Shown here one piece after another: positions 1-8,765 of a DNA stretch of 20,861 nucleotides. The position numbers were made by a program, and so were the translations under genes. Position 1 is the stretch's first letter. Each line of letters starts with the position of its first letter. Source of the stretch: DATDGX01 sp036521875 (lineage in GTDB: Bacteria; Desulfobacterota; Binatia; Binatales; Binataceae); assembly GCA_036521875.1 (NCBI GenBank), contig DATDGX010000074.1, forward strand, positions 1-20,861, read 5' to 3'. Under the pieces are notes generated by a model. It ran no database searches. It was not told where the DNA came from and saw only the letters and a program-made list of their open reading frames with translations.

Positions 1-2
1 GG

Positions 3-953
3 GTCGATGTCTTCACCGCTTATTCAGTTCGCGATTTCGTCCTGACTGATCGCGACAACGTCTGGCGCGTCTACAAGGTTTTTCATCTGCCGGGCGAGGG
101 TCAGCCGACGCGCGAGGAAATCGACTGGGTCAATGCATACCTGAAGCTCAAATACGGCGGCATCCTGAGCCAGCTCGCTTCCGGGCGCGGAGCGATGGAC
201 TATGATCAGCGCCAGGTTGCCGCGCTATTTCCCAACGCGTCGCCGAGCTCCTATGCGCTGGCGGCAGAAAATCTGCGGGTCCAGCAAGGGATGCGCGAGC
301 AGTTCCGCCTGGGGCTCCTCCGGAGCCGATACTACCGGCCCACGATGGAGCGCGTGTTCAGAAGTGCCGACCTACCGCCTGAGCTGGTGACGCTGGCCGC
401 GGTCGAGTCGGGATTCCAGGGCGGCGCCAAGTCGGACGCCGGCGCAGTGGGAATCTGGCAGTTCACGCGCTCGACCGGCAGCAAGTACATGAAGATTTCG
501 CGCCGCCACGACGATCGGCTAAACCCCGAGCGCGAGACTTTGGCCGCGGCGAAACTCCTGCGTTACAACTACGATACGCTCGGCGATTGGCCGCTCGCGA
601 TTACCGCCTACAACTACGGCACCGGCGGGACCGCGCGCGCCGCCGCGGTCAGTGGCAACGACTACGGCAGGATGATCCAGAGCTACAGCGGACCGCACTT
701 CGGCTTCGCGGTGAAAAACTACTACGCCGAGTTCCTGGCGGCGCTGCAGGTACATGACTTCGAGGACGCATATTTCCCCGGCATCGCGGACGAAGCGACC
801 ATTCCACCCGCGCGGATAAAGAACGTCGTGGCGTCGTCGTCGCGATCGTCATCGCATCACTCGTCGCATCACTCGTCGAAATCGAACTCCTCACTCAGGC
901 GGGCCTCGACGCGCGTATCGCATCATAAGAAATCCACCGCGCAAAAAACCTGA
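3..953 (+). CDS. Lytic transglycosylase (SLT/MltD-like), 5'-truncated by window edge
   Basis: Murein lytic transglycosylase cleaving the MurNAc-GlcNAc bond, presumably in the periplasm. The frame is open from base 3 with no stop, so the gene starts outside the window; the ATG at 195 is internal to an open, protein-like stretch (for example VWRVYKVFHLPGEG). 316 residues are visible. The SLT domain spans roughly visible residues 115-250: the catalytic Glu is in LAAVESGF (visible residue 135), followed by AVGIWQF and the AYNYG motif typical of Slt/MltD enzymes. The C-terminal ~45 residues are a Ser/His/Lys-rich low-complexity tail (SSSHHSSHHSS), with no LysM repeats visible. The signal peptide cannot be judged. 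The gene ends just before a strong intrinsic terminator. The family call is firm; the exact subfamily (MltC, MltD or Slt70-like) is not. Confidence 0.88.
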   Translation, partial: VDVFTAYSVRDFVLTDRDNVWRVYKVFHLPGEGQPTREEIDWVNAYLKLKYGGILSQLASGRGAMDYDQRQVAALFPNASPSSYALAAENLRVQQGMREQFRLGLLRSRYYRPTMERVFRSADLPPELVTLAAVESGFQGGAKSDAGAVGIWQFTRSTGSKYMKISRRHDDRLNPERETLAAAKLLRYNYDTLGDWPLAITAYNYGTGGTARAAAVSGNDYGRMIQSYSGPHFGFAVKNYYAEFLAALQVHDFEDAYFPGIADEATIPPARIKNVVASSSRSSSHHSSHHSSKSNSSLRRASTRVSHHKKSTAQKT

Positions 954-976
954 CGCGGGATCCCGGTATTGATGTA

Positions 977-1010
977 GGGGCGGTTTTCGACAACCGCCCC
1001 TTTTCATTTT
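977..1010 (+). terminator. Rho-independent terminator after the lytic transglycosylase gene
   Basis: A perfect 9-bp GC-rich stem (977-985 GGGGCGGTT with 992-1000 AACCGCCCC) and a 6-nt loop are followed by TTTTCATTTT at 1001-1010. The T-tract lies only on the plus-strand 3' side, so it terminates the transglycosylase transcript and not the converging GST gene. Confidence 0.9.
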
Positions 1011-1030
1011 CGCACTCGGCGCTCGGGTGC

Positions 1031-1705
1031 TCAGGCGCGGGCGCTTGCCTCCGCGACCTTGGTCCGCGGACTGATCGCGCGATAGCTCGGCCGTTCGCGC
1101 AGCCGCTTGAGGTACGCGTCGACGCGCGGCACCGCGTCGAGCTTCGGCGCGTCGACCTCGAGCACCATCGCGAGCGCCATCAGCGGCGTGTCGGCCAGCG
1201 AAAACGCGCCGCATACGAATCCGCCCGGGCCCGCCCGTTCGAGCAGCTTCTCGACAAATGGCAGGTCGCGCGTCAGCAGCAGCTCGCGCCCGCGTTCCAT
1301 CTGTTCGGTGTTGCGCTTGGCGGGCTCGCTCCAGTACGGCATCCAGATCGGCGGCATGCTCCCGACCAGCATCGCTTCGTCGACGAACTGCTCCGCCTCG
1401 CGCACGCGCATTCGCGCGACCGGGTCCGATGGCATCAGCCGCGGCGTCGGATAGCGTTCCTCGAGGTATTCGCCGATAACCGTCGAGTCGAAAATCGTGA
1501 GCTCGCCGTCCTCGAGGTAGGGCACCTTGCCGAGCGGATGCTTCGCGAGCATCTCGGGCGGCTTCTTCCACAAATTCCCGGGCGGCAAATTTTCGATCCG
1601 GTACGGGAGTCCTTTTTCCTCGAGCACGACCTTGGTCTTGCTCGCATGCGTCGAGCGCAGAGTACCCCATGGGTAGTCGCGCTCGGTGGTGTAGAGCACA
1701 ATCAT
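1031..1705 (-). CDS. Glutathione S-transferase family protein
   Basis: 224 residues, the usual GST length. The N-terminal thioredoxin-like domain (about residues 1-85) carries the cis-proline segment GKVPYLEDGE (residues 59-68) and the glutathione gamma-glutamyl-binding position as DS (residues 73-74, FDSTVIGEYLEERYP), where many GSTs have ES. The rest is the alpha-helical C-terminal domain with a typical FSLADTPL N-capping-box region near residue 170. There is no signal peptide, so it is cytosolic; it likely conjugates glutathione to electrophiles or reduces/isomerises with it, substrate unknown. A Shine-Dalgarno AAAGGAG sits about 10 nt before the ATG. The gene is divergent from glnE across about 125 bp, and no operon partner is evident. 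Confidence 0.85.
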   Translation of the reverse strand: MIVLYTTERDYPWGTLRSTHASKTKVVLEEKGLPYRIENLPPGNLWKKPPEMLAKHPLGKVPYLEDGELTIFDSTVIGEYLEERYPTPRLMPSDPVARMRVREAEQFVDEAMLVGSMPPIWMPYWSEPAKRNTEQMERGRELLLTRDLPFVEKLLERAGPGGFVCGAFSLADTPLMALAMVLEVDAPKLDAVPRVDAYLKRLRERPSYRAISPRTKVAEASARA

Positions 1706-1831
1706 CGCATCCGCTCCTTTCAGCGGGACTTAAATTCAGATCACGCCGAGCTTACATCCGCTCGCAGCGCCGACACCATCGCGGGCAAGCGAGGTAACCC
1801 CGAGTCGCCGCGCACGATCAGCGACCGTGTT

Positions 1832-4828
1832 ATGTTGATCGTGATGCGACGCAAGGCGGCCCTGGCGCCGGGACTCTCGATGCTCACGCGCAGTCTGCGG
1901 CGCGCGCTTGGAAACGAGCGCCTCGCCGGACGCGCCGAGACCATCGCCGCCGAACGCGCTCCCGACGAGCGGCTCGCGCTCGCGTTCCTGCTCAAGCTGG
2001 CCGAGCAATCTCCGCTGGTCCTGAAGAGAGCGCTCGCGGACCGCGCCGTCGTAGACGATCTGATCTTCTGTCTCGGCGCTTCAGAGACGGTGGGCTCGGG
2101 TCTCAGCGCTATCGGCCCCGGATGGCTCGATGATTTCACGGCGGCGCGCGCGGCGACGGCGGACTCGCTGATCGCGTCGATGAAGTCGCGATTCGAGCCG
2201 CGGCACATGCCGGATCGCCGCCAGGCCGCCGAGGTTCTCGGCGCGTTCAAACGTTACGCGTTTCTGAAAATCGCGATCGCGGATCTGCTCGATCTGACCG
2301 ACGTGGCCGGAACCGCGCGCGCGATGTCCGCGCTGGCCGACGAATGCATCCGCGCGGCGCTCGAGCTCTCGATACGATTGCTCGGTGCGCGCGCGGCCGA
2401 TGCCGGCGAGTTTTGCGTCCTCGCGATGGGTAAGCTCGGCGCCAACGAGCTCAATCTCAGCTCCGACGTCGACCTCATCTACCTCTACGATCCCGGCGCG
2501 TCCCGAACCGCTCCTGAAGCGGCCGCGCGCATTGGCGAGTTGCTCACCGAGCTGCTTTCCGCCGGATGCTTCCGCGTGGACCTGCGGCTTCGTCCGGGCG
2601 GGCGCAACTCGCCGCTGATCACTCCGTTGGAAGGCGCGCTCAGCTTTTACCAGAGCCTCGGGCAGACCTGGGAGCGTGCGGCGCTGCTGCGCGCGCGTCC
2701 GGTAGCGGGCGCGCTCGAGCTGGGACGGCGCCTGCTCGGCGAGCTGTCCCATTTCGTTTACCGGCGCTACCTGGACTTCGACACGCTGCGCCAGTTGCGC
2801 GTGATGAAGCACCAGATCGAGGCCGAGCTGAGCTCGTTCACGATGGTGCATCGCAACATCAAGCTCGGCTACGGCGGGATCCGCGAGCTCGAGTTCGTCG
2901 TGCAATCGCTGGTGCTGATCTATGGCGGACGCGATCCGCGCCTGCGCATCCAGGAAACCGTCGCGGCGCTCGAGCGGCTCGAATCGCTCGGCTATCTCCC
3001 CGCGGCTCGCGCGCGAAGCCTGGCCGAGGCGTACCTGTTCCTGCGCGACGTGGAGCACAAGCTGCAAGTGGTGGCCGGCCTGCAGACCCACAGCCTGCCC
3101 GCGAATGAAGCGCAGATGCGCATGCTCGCGGCGCGCATTGGATTCGGCAAAAGCGCAGACGCGGTCGTGCGGTTCGACGCGACGCTCAAGCGCCATCGCG
3201 ATCTCGTCGCGACCCAGTTTCGCGAGACGCTCGCCGGCGGCGAAGAAGAAAGCGCGGCGCGGGTCTCGGCCGCGGCGGAGGCGGCGTGGCGCGCCGCTCT
3301 CGATCCCGCCGAGGCGGCGCATCATCTGTCTGCGCTCGGCTTCGCCCGCGCCGCTGAGGCCGCGCCTCATCTCGAGTTACTCGCGCGCGGATCCTCGCAT
3401 GCGCCGGCGAGCCCGCGCCGCCGCGAATTGCTCGAGCACCTCGGGCCGCTGCTGCTCGATGAGATGCGCCTGCTGCCCGACCCCGACCTGGCGCTGATGA
3501 ATCTCGCCGGGTTCATCGCGGCGGTCGGCGCGCGCGCCTCGTTCCTGGCACTCCTCGAGCAGCATCCGGCGACCCGCCGCGTCCTGCTCAAGCTGTTCGC
3601 GTCGAGCCGCTATCTCTCGACCATCTTCATTCGCCATCCCGACATGCTCGACACGTTGGTGCGCTCGGACTTGGCGCGGTCGCATCGCAGCATCGCAGAG
3701 CTGCGCGAGGAAGTCGCGGGACTGGTCGCCGCGAGCGCGGATTTCGAAACCCGCCTCGACGCGCTGCGCGCCTTTCGCCATCAGGAGTTCCTGCGCATCG
3801 CGATTGCGGATTTGGGTGGCGAGCTGGAACTGGGCGAGGTCGAAGTCGAGCTGACCAAGCTCGCGGAGGCGGTGCTGGGCGAGGCGCTCGCTCTTGCGCG
3901 CGTCGAAGTTGCCGCGCGCTACAGCATTCCCGCGGCGCTCAGGCTGGTGGCGATCGCGATGGGCCGGCTGGGAGCGGCGCAGATGTCCTACAACTCCGAC
4001 CTCGACTTGATTTTCGTTTACGATCAGCCGGCCGAAGTTGCGGCGAGCGGTCGCGAGTTTGCGGCGCGAATCGTGCAGAAGCTGCTCACCATCCTGGAAT
4101 CGCGCACGCGCGAGGGTTACGGATACAAACTGGACCTGCGACTGCGGCCGTCGGGAAATGCGGGGCCGCTGGTGACCTCGCTCGAAGGGTTCCGCGATTA
4201 CCATCGCCAGAGCTCCGCGGTTTGGGAACGGCAGGCGCTGGTGCGCGCGCGCGTGATCGCGGGTGACGAGGCGCTCGGCGCGAAGGTCGAGGCGGCGCGC
4301 CAGGAGTTCGTCTTTGGCCGCGGCCTGACTCCCGCAGAGGTGGGCGAAATCGCAGCGATGCGCGCGCGGATGGAACGCGAGATCGGCGTCGAGGATGAGC
4401 ATCGGCTCAACCTCAAACAGGGCCGCGGAGGTTTGGTCGACGTCGAGTTCGTGACTCAGATGATGGCGCTGCGGCACGGACACGCGCACCCGGAGTTGCG
4501 GGTCCGCAACACGCCGGGACTGATCGCGGCGCTTGGAAAGCTCGCGATGCTCGCGCCCGACGACGCGCTCGCGCTCGAAGCCGACTACCGGTTTCTCTCG
4601 AGGCTCGAGAACCGGCTGCGCATCGAGAGCGATCAACCCGCGTGGGCGCTGCCGACCGCGCACGCCGCGCTATTGCCGCTTGCGCGCCGGATGGGCTTGG
4701 AGGGCGACGAAGGTCCGGAGCGCCTGCTCGGCGAATTGAACGAGCGCCGGGCGCGGATCCGCGAGCTTTTCGATCGCTGCTTCCACGCCGAACAGCGCGC
4801 TGCGCCCACGCGCAGCGCCCGGCAGTAG
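1832..4828 (+). CDS. glnE: Bifunctional glutamine synthetase adenylyltransferase/deadenylylase
   Basis: Adenylylates and deadenylylates glutamine synthetase to set its activity in response to nitrogen status, normally through PII (GlnB). From the ATG at 1832 it is 998 residues, close to the ~950 of E. coli GlnE. Two nucleotidyltransferase halves are visible. The N-terminal (deadenylylase) site has GKLGANELNLSSDVD (residues 200-214, with D212/D214). The C-terminal (adenylylase) site has GRLGAAQMSYNSDLD (residues 711-725, with D723/D725). Each is followed by the conserved DLRLRPxG segment and a GGIRELEFV or GGLVDVEFV helical domain. The frame stays open upstream to 1538, but that part runs antisense through the GST gene and is not protein-like. 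ATGs at 1844 and 1880 are alternative starts, and no strong Shine-Dalgarno decides between them. Transcription converges with the btuB-like gene. Confidence 0.95.
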   Translation: MLIVMRRKAALAPGLSMLTRSLRRALGNERLAGRAETIAAERAPDERLALAFLLKLAEQSPLVLKRALADRAVVDDLIFCLGASETVGSGLSAIGPGWLDDFTAARAATADSLIASMKSRFEPRHMPDRRQAAEVLGAFKRYAFLKIAIADLLDLTDVAGTARAMSALADECIRAALELSIRLLGARAADAGEFCVLAMGKLGANELNLSSDVDLIYLYDPGASRTAPEAAARIGELLTELLSAGCFRVDLRLRPGGRNSPLITPLEGALSFYQSLGQTWERAALLRARPVAGALELGRRLLGELSHFVYRRYLDFDTLRQLRVMKHQIEAELSSFTMVHRNIKLGYGGIRELEFVVQSLVLIYGGRDPRLRIQETVAALERLESLGYLPAARARSLAEAYLFLRDVEHKLQVVAGLQTHSLPANEAQMRMLAARIGFGKSADAVVRFDATLKRHRDLVATQFRETLAGGEEESAARVSAAAEAAWRAALDPAEAAHHLSALGFARAAEAAPHLELLARGSSHAPASPRRRELLEHLGPLLLDEMRLLPDPDLALMNLAGFIAAVGARASFLALLEQHPATRRVLLKLFASSRYLSTIFIRHPDMLDTLVRSDLARSHRSIAELREEVAGLVAASADFETRLDALRAFRHQEFLRIAIADLGGELELGEVEVELTKLAEAVLGEALALARVEVAARYSIPAALRLVAIAMGRLGAAQMSYNSDLDLIFVYDQPAEVAASGREFAARIVQKLLTILESRTREGYGYKLDLRLRPSGNAGPLVTSLEGFRDYHRQSSAVWERQALVRARVIAGDEALGAKVEAARQEFVFGRGLTPAEVGEIAAMRARMEREIGVEDEHRLNLKQGRGGLVDVEFVTQMMALRHGHAHPELRVRNTPGLIAALGKLAMLAPDDALALEADYRFLSRLENRLRIESDQPAWALPTAHAALLPLARRMGLEGDEGPERLLGELNERRARIRELFDRCFHAEQRAAPTRSARQ

Positions 4829-4899
4829 CGCTCCGTCGCGCGAGAGATTTCTCCGAGCTCTCTTTCCGCTCCGCGTCCCGCTCCTGCGCTCGCTCCCCA

Positions 4900-7032
4900 C
4901 TACTCGAGGTCGAGCTTTATTCCTGCCACGAAGTTTATCTGCGGAGCAGGGAATCCGAACGCCTCCGAGTAATGGCGATCGGTCAGGTTCCTCACCCGGG
5001 CGAAGATTTCCTCATCGCGAATCCGGCGAAACGGAGCGCCCAGTGCGTACGACGCGACCGCGTCGAGACGATGATACGCGCTGTGATTCTGAATCGTGGA
5101 CTCGACGGTGATGTCGTCGCGATCGCCGACGAACATGTATGCGAGGCTCGCGGTGAATCGATCGTGCGGAGAAAACATGTCGCCGCGTATGTATTGCAGC
5201 AGCGCCGCGGCCGAATGCTTGGGTACTCGCAGCGGCCGAATGATGGCCGACGACGATACGTGCGTCTCATCGAGAATCGTCACGTTGCCGCTGAAGGTGA
5301 GTCCGCGAATCGGCGTGATGCTCGGCACCACCTCGACGCCCTGGGTGTCGACGCGTCCGGCGTTGCCTGCGATCGAGCCGAACACGCAGGTCGGGCACGG
5401 CACGCTCACGATCAGGTCATGCACGCGGCGAGAGAAATAAGTCGTGGTGAACGAGGCCATCTCGCCGAAGTTGGTAGTGAAGCCGCCGTCATACTCGCTC
5501 GAGATCTCGGGGGCGAGCTTTGGATTCCCAAAATCCGGGAAGAACAATTCGTCGAACGAGGGCGCGCGGAAACCCTCACTATAGCTGCCGCGCAGCGTGG
5601 TCGAGATACGCTGGATCGGAATCGCGACCGACCACGCGGGACTTACTTCCTTGCCGAACTCGCTGTTGCCGTCGACGCGGAAACCGCCGGTCGCAAGCAG
5701 ATGGCCATTGAAAAAGCTGCCCTCCTGTTCGAGGTAGCCCGCGTATTCCTGGCGCCGCGCATTGAACGCGGTGGTGGACGGCGCGAACGGCGGAAAGATA
5801 TCCAGTTCGTCGGTGCGGATCCATCGGTCGAGGAAGTCAAATCCCGCAAGCGTGCGGAAGCCTTCAGCCCAGGTGTAAACCGCCTCCAGGTTGCCGCCAC
5901 GGATCTCATCGGGAATGTGATCGACAAGAGTGCTCGTGCTGCCCTTGAAGGGAGTCGAGTTGAGCCTCAGATCGTCGCGCACAAAGAACGCGCTGGCGCG
6001 CCCGAGCAGCCGCTCGCCGAAATGATGCTCTACCTCGCCCTTGAAAAGCATGAACTCGGTTCGCTGATGCGCGGTCGGATCGTTCACGATGCCCGAGGAA
6101 TTGGAAAAATTGACGAGGCTCACGTTTGCGGCCGAGTAGCGCGCGAAGCCTCGGAACACGGTGTCGTCGTCGAGATGGTAGTCGAGCCGGAACGAGCCCG
6201 AGAGATTATCCGAGCTGTCGTTCACCGGACGGAAGCCTTGCGTGGAGAAATAAGATAGCGCGCCTGAGTAGCCCAGCTTTCCGTCCGCGCCATTCACCGT
6301 CAGGACCTGGTCTTGCGTCGCGCGATTGCCGCCTTCGCTCAGCATGCTCATCTTCGCCGGCCCCTCGCCCTCCGGCGTCAGCACGTTCACCACGCCGCCG
6401 ATCGCCTGCGAGCCGTAGAGCGAGCCGCCCGCGCCGCGCAGCACCTCGATCCGATCGATGTTGTCGGTGGTTAGATTCGCGAAATCGAACTCGCCAGTGC
6501 CGCCAGTGTTGACCTCGACGCCGTCGATGAGGACCAGCGTCTGCGCCGGCGTCGCGCCGCGGATCGAAACGTCGGTGAGCGAGCCCGGCGATCCGCTCTG
6601 GGTGACCGTGACGCCGGGCACCTGGCGCAGCACCGCCTCGACGCTCTGGATTTTCTGCGATTCGATCTGACTGTCTTCGACCACCGTGACCGTGGTGCCG
6701 ACGTTCGCGAGTGGCTCTTCGATTCGCGTCGCAGTGACCACGACCGGCTTGAGCTTCTGCTCCTGCGCCTTGCTCGTCGCGGTCTTGTTGCCGGCCGCGG
6801 CCTTACTGCTCTGCGCATTCGACGCCGTATTCGACTTGGCGGCGGGCGCCGGCAGCTTCGACGTGGATTGCGCGCCGCCGCCCCTCGGTGTCGACGATGA
6901 TGTCGTTCCGGGTGATGCTGTTCCGGGTGATGCAGTCGCGGATGCAGCCGGTTCTTCGCCGCGCGCCCTCGGCGCGGCGAGGAGACCCAGTGCTAACGCG
7001 GCCACTACGAGAAGAACCCTGGCTCGCTTCAT
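4900..7032 (-). CDS. btuB: TonB-dependent outer-membrane receptor, BtuB-like (cobalamin uptake)
   Basis: Outer-membrane gated beta-barrel; its position behind a cobalamin riboswitch argues that it imports corrinoids using TonB energy. The ATG at 7032 was chosen because AAAAAGGAGCGCCAG precedes it and a signal peptide follows at once (MKRARVLLVVAALALGLLA, cleavage near residue 25). The product is 710 residues. After an unusual Ser/Thr/Ala-rich linker of about 65 residues comes a TonB-box-like KPVVVTATR, then the plug with VLRQVPGVTV, VSIRGA, LVLIDGVEVN, IDRIEVLRGAGGSLYG and GGVVNV motifs. The rest is a barrel ending in a hydrophobic beta strand (INFVAGIKLDLE). An earlier in-frame ATG at 7134 lies inside the leader upstream of the terminator hairpin and is rejected. 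BtuB specificity comes from the riboswitch and the neighbouring cobU, cobS and cobT, not from barrel residues. Confidence 0.88.
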   Translation of the reverse strand: MKRARVLLVVAALALGLLAAPRARGEEPAASATASPGTASPGTTSSSTPRGGGAQSTSKLPAPAAKSNTASNAQSSKAAAGNKTATSKAQEQKLKPVVVTATRIEEPLANVGTTVTVVEDSQIESQKIQSVEAVLRQVPGVTVTQSGSPGSLTDVSIRGATPAQTLVLIDGVEVNTGGTGEFDFANLTTDNIDRIEVLRGAGGSLYGSQAIGGVVNVLTPEGEGPAKMSMLSEGGNRATQDQVLTVNGADGKLGYSGALSYFSTQGFRPVNDSSDNLSGSFRLDYHLDDDTVFRGFARYSAANVSLVNFSNSSGIVNDPTAHQRTEFMLFKGEVEHHFGERLLGRASAFFVRDDLRLNSTPFKGSTSTLVDHIPDEIRGGNLEAVYTWAEGFRTLAGFDFLDRWIRTDELDIFPPFAPSTTAFNARRQEYAGYLEQEGSFFNGHLLATGGFRVDGNSEFGKEVSPAWSVAIPIQRISTTLRGSYSEGFRAPSFDELFFPDFGNPKLAPEISSEYDGGFTTNFGEMASFTTTYFSRRVHDLIVSVPCPTCVFGSIAGNAGRVDTQGVEVVPSITPIRGLTFSGNVTILDETHVSSSAIIRPLRVPKHSAAALLQYIRGDMFSPHDRFTASLAYMFVGDRDDITVESTIQNHSAYHRLDAVASYALGAPFRRIRDEEIFARVRNLTDRHYSEAFGFPAPQINFVAGIKLDLE

Positions 7033-7075
7033 CTGGCGCTCCTTTTTGGGTGCGCCATCGGCGGGGAGCGGAGGC

Positions 7076-7119
7076 CAAACAACAAAGCCCGACTCCTCGC
7101 GTATCGAAGGATCGGGCTT
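7076..7119 (-). terminator. Intrinsic terminator in the btuB-like leader (riboswitch expression platform)
   Basis: On the minus strand, AAGCCCGA (7119-7112) pairs with TCGGGCTT (7092-7085). The stem can extend inward as TCCT/AGGA past one bulged base, and it is followed by the U-rich TTTGTTGTTT. The hairpin lies between the aptamer and the receptor start codon, which suggests that cobalamin binding switches transcription off by termination. The competing antiterminator was not worked out. Confidence 0.7.
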
Positions 7120-7175
7120 CAGGAAAAAGTTCACCTGACGCCACCCTCCCCGCGGAAGGCAACACCTATTTCAAG

Positions 7176-7309
7176 ACCCGGCCGGTCTCCTGGCTTGGGG
7201 TTCGTCCTCGGGCCCGCCTTCCCGCGGATGCGGTGGCTGAGTGGGCCGTCGTCCCCCCGTACAGTTGCGGGGCAGCGCCGGATTCTAACCGGCTTCCCGT
7301 ACACCGGGT
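7176..7309 (-). promoter_or_regulatory. Cobalamin (adenosylcobalamin) riboswitch aptamer
   Basis: Read on the minus strand, the core is unmistakable. GGGAAGCCGG is followed by AATCCGGCGCTGCCCCGC and then AACTG, and near the 3' end comes the B12-box-like AGCCAGGAGACC (7195-7184). The closing P1 helix can be drawn as ACCCGG (7309-7304) with CCGGGT (7181-7176). About 140 nt separate it from the receptor start codon, with a terminator hairpin between. It points only at the btuB-like gene; cobU is transcribed in the opposite direction. At roughly 134 nt it is on the compact side for this family. Confidence 0.93.
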
Positions 7310-7318
7310 GCGCGATGA

Positions 7319-7347
7319 TAGATACGCGTCGCGCGCAATTCAGTCAA
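7319..7347 (-). promoter_or_regulatory. Candidate sigma70 promoter for the riboswitch/btuB transcript
   Basis: On the minus strand, TTGACT (7347-7342) matches the -35 consensus at 5 of 6 positions. After exactly 17 bp comes TATCTA (7324-7319), a weaker -10. The predicted start near 7312 falls just before the first base of the aptamer P1 helix, which is what a riboswitch leader needs. Confidence 0.5.
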
Positions 7348-7433
7348 CACGCGAGCAGCTGGCCGCGATCCGATCGCGTCGCGATTCAAGATCGCCGGCG
7401 TGATCGTGTAGCATTATCGAGTAGTCAATTCCG

Positions 7434-7955
7434 ATGGACCGAATCACGCTCATCACTGGCGGCGCTCGAAGCGGCAAGAGCACCCACGCGCTAGCGCTCG
7501 CCAGCGCACATGGTGGACCGCGCCGCGTATTCGTCGCGACCGGTCAGCCGCTCGACGACGAGATGGCTGCGCGCATCGCCCATCACAAGACTTCGCGGCC
7601 GCCGGAATTCACCACCGTCGAGGAGCCGCTCAATGTCGCCGCCGCGCTGGAAGCGCTGGCCGGTCGCGCCGACATGGTCGTGCTCGATTGCCTGACGCTG
7701 TGGGTCGCGAACCAGATGGGGATTAACGTTCCCGAAGATGCGTTCCATTTTGAAGCCGGCCACCTCGCCACCGCGCTTCGAAAAGCACCGTTCGCGAGCA
7801 TCGTCGTCACTGACGAAGTAGGATCGGGGATCGTGCCGGACAATCCCACCGCGCGGCAGTTTCGCGACTACCTCGGACGGACCAACCAGAAGATCGCGGC
7901 GGCCGCGGACCGCGTCATCTTGATGGTCGCTGGCCTTCCGATGCGCGTGAAATAG
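7434..7955 (+). CDS. cobU: Adenosylcobinamide kinase / adenosylcobinamide-phosphate guanylyltransferase
   Basis: Cytosolic bifunctional enzyme: it phosphorylates adenosylcobinamide and then transfers GMP to give adenosylcobinamide-GDP, the CobS substrate. 173 residues, close to the ~180 of Salmonella CobU. The Walker A loop is GGARSGKS (residues 9-16). The HHKTSRP motif (50-56) holds the histidine that carries the GMP. LDCLTLW (84-90) and TDEVGSGIVP (126-135) are further family signatures. It diverges from the riboswitch-controlled receptor and converges on cobS with only 18 bp between their stops. No clear Shine-Dalgarno precedes the ATG. Confidence 0.95.
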   Translation: MDRITLITGGARSGKSTHALALASAHGGPRRVFVATGQPLDDEMAARIAHHKTSRPPEFTTVEEPLNVAAALEALAGRADMVVLDCLTLWVANQMGINVPEDAFHFEAGHLATALRKAPFASIVVTDEVGSGIVPDNPTARQFRDYLGRTNQKIAAAADRVILMVAGLPMRVK

Positions 7956-7973
7956 CGCAGGCCGCCGAGCGCG

Positions 7974-8765
7974 TCACAGCGACATCGCGACCAGCACCGC
8001 GACCTCGACGAGCTCTCCGCACGCGCCGATCAGGTCGCCGGTCACGCCGCCGAGCCAGCGCCGATAAAATGCGCGCATGATGATCGTCACGATCGCGGCG
8101 GTCGCGGCTGCCTCGAACACCTGCAGCGAAAATACCGGTAGCATCGCGGCAATCGCGGTCACCGTCGCGAGCACCAGGTTTCGCCGTCCAGCGCGCGCGA
8201 GCAGCGTCGAGCCCGCGCCGTGGTCGCGGAGATAGGCGAGCCCATCCTGCACCGCGACCATCGCCCATCGCGCGAATCCCGGCGCGAGGTAAAGTGCGGC
8301 GTAACGGCGCGACCCCACTAGCGTCGAGAGCGCCAGGAGTTTGAGAATCAGCGCGAAGAACAGTGCGACCGCGCCGAAGCTTCCGATTCGGCTGTCGCGC
8401 AGAATTTCCAGCGCGCGGCCGCGGTCGCGGCCCGCGCCGAGCGCGTCGGCGCTGTCGGCGAGCGCGTCGAGATGCACCGCGCCGGTCACCACCGTCAGGG
8501 TGAGAAGCACCAGCACGGAGCGCAGCACCTGCGAAAACAGGGGCGCGAGCACGACATCCTCGAGACACAGGGTCGCGCCGAGAAGGAAACCGACCAGCGG
8601 GAACCATGCGAACGACGCAGCGACCGTCTCGTCGGTCGCGGCGCGTGCGGAGACCAATGGAATGATCGTCAGAAAGCCCGCAGCGAGGCGCAGCTCCGCG
8701 CCGAGACCTTCGGCCGGCGCTTCAAGTCCGCCGGTCGCGCGCCCATGTCCGCTCTCGTCACTCAT
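7974..8765 (-). CDS. cobS: Adenosylcobinamide-GDP ribazoletransferase (cobalamin synthase)
   Basis: Inner-membrane enzyme that joins adenosylcobinamide-GDP to alpha-ribazole(-phosphate), the last step of nucleotide-loop assembly. 263 residues with several hydrophobic transmembrane segments. The Asp-rich Mg-binding signature reads HLDALADSADAL (98-109), then RALEILRDSRIGSFG (117-131), with GVTGDLIGACGEL near the C-terminus. Two positions that are usually glycine in the first motif (HLDGLAD..DGL) are alanine here. The start overlaps the cobT stop by 4 nt (ATGA), so translation is probably coupled. The first ~20 residues are polar and may be an extension; a later start is possible. Confidence 0.94.
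   Translation of the reverse strand: MSDESGHGRATGGLEAPAEGLGAELRLAAGFLTIIPLVSARAATDETVAASFAWFPLVGFLLGATLCLEDVVLAPLFSQVLRSVLVLLTLTVVTGAVHLDALADSADALGAGRDRGRALEILRDSRIGSFGAVALFFALILKLLALSTLVGSRRYAALYLAPGFARWAMVAVQDGLAYLRDHGAGSTLLARAGRRNLVLATVTAIAAMLPVFSLQVFEAAATAAIVTIIMRAFYRRWLGGVTGDLIGACGELVEVAVLVAMSL

Noticed and set aside
1538..1831. An extra ~98 residues at the N-terminus of GlnE from an upstream start
   Set aside because: That part lies antisense inside the GST gene, has non-protein-like composition, and GlnE proteins are already full length from 1832.
2081..4663. Two minus-strand open frames of about 430 codons each opposite glnE
   Set aside because: Antisense shadows of glnE produced by high GC content; no motifs and no start signals.
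4642..6258. Long plus-strand open frame (over 500 codons) across the glnE end and the btuB-like gene
   Set aside because: It is the high-GC antisense shadow of two well-supported genes; its translation is Arg/Glu-rich and matches no domain.
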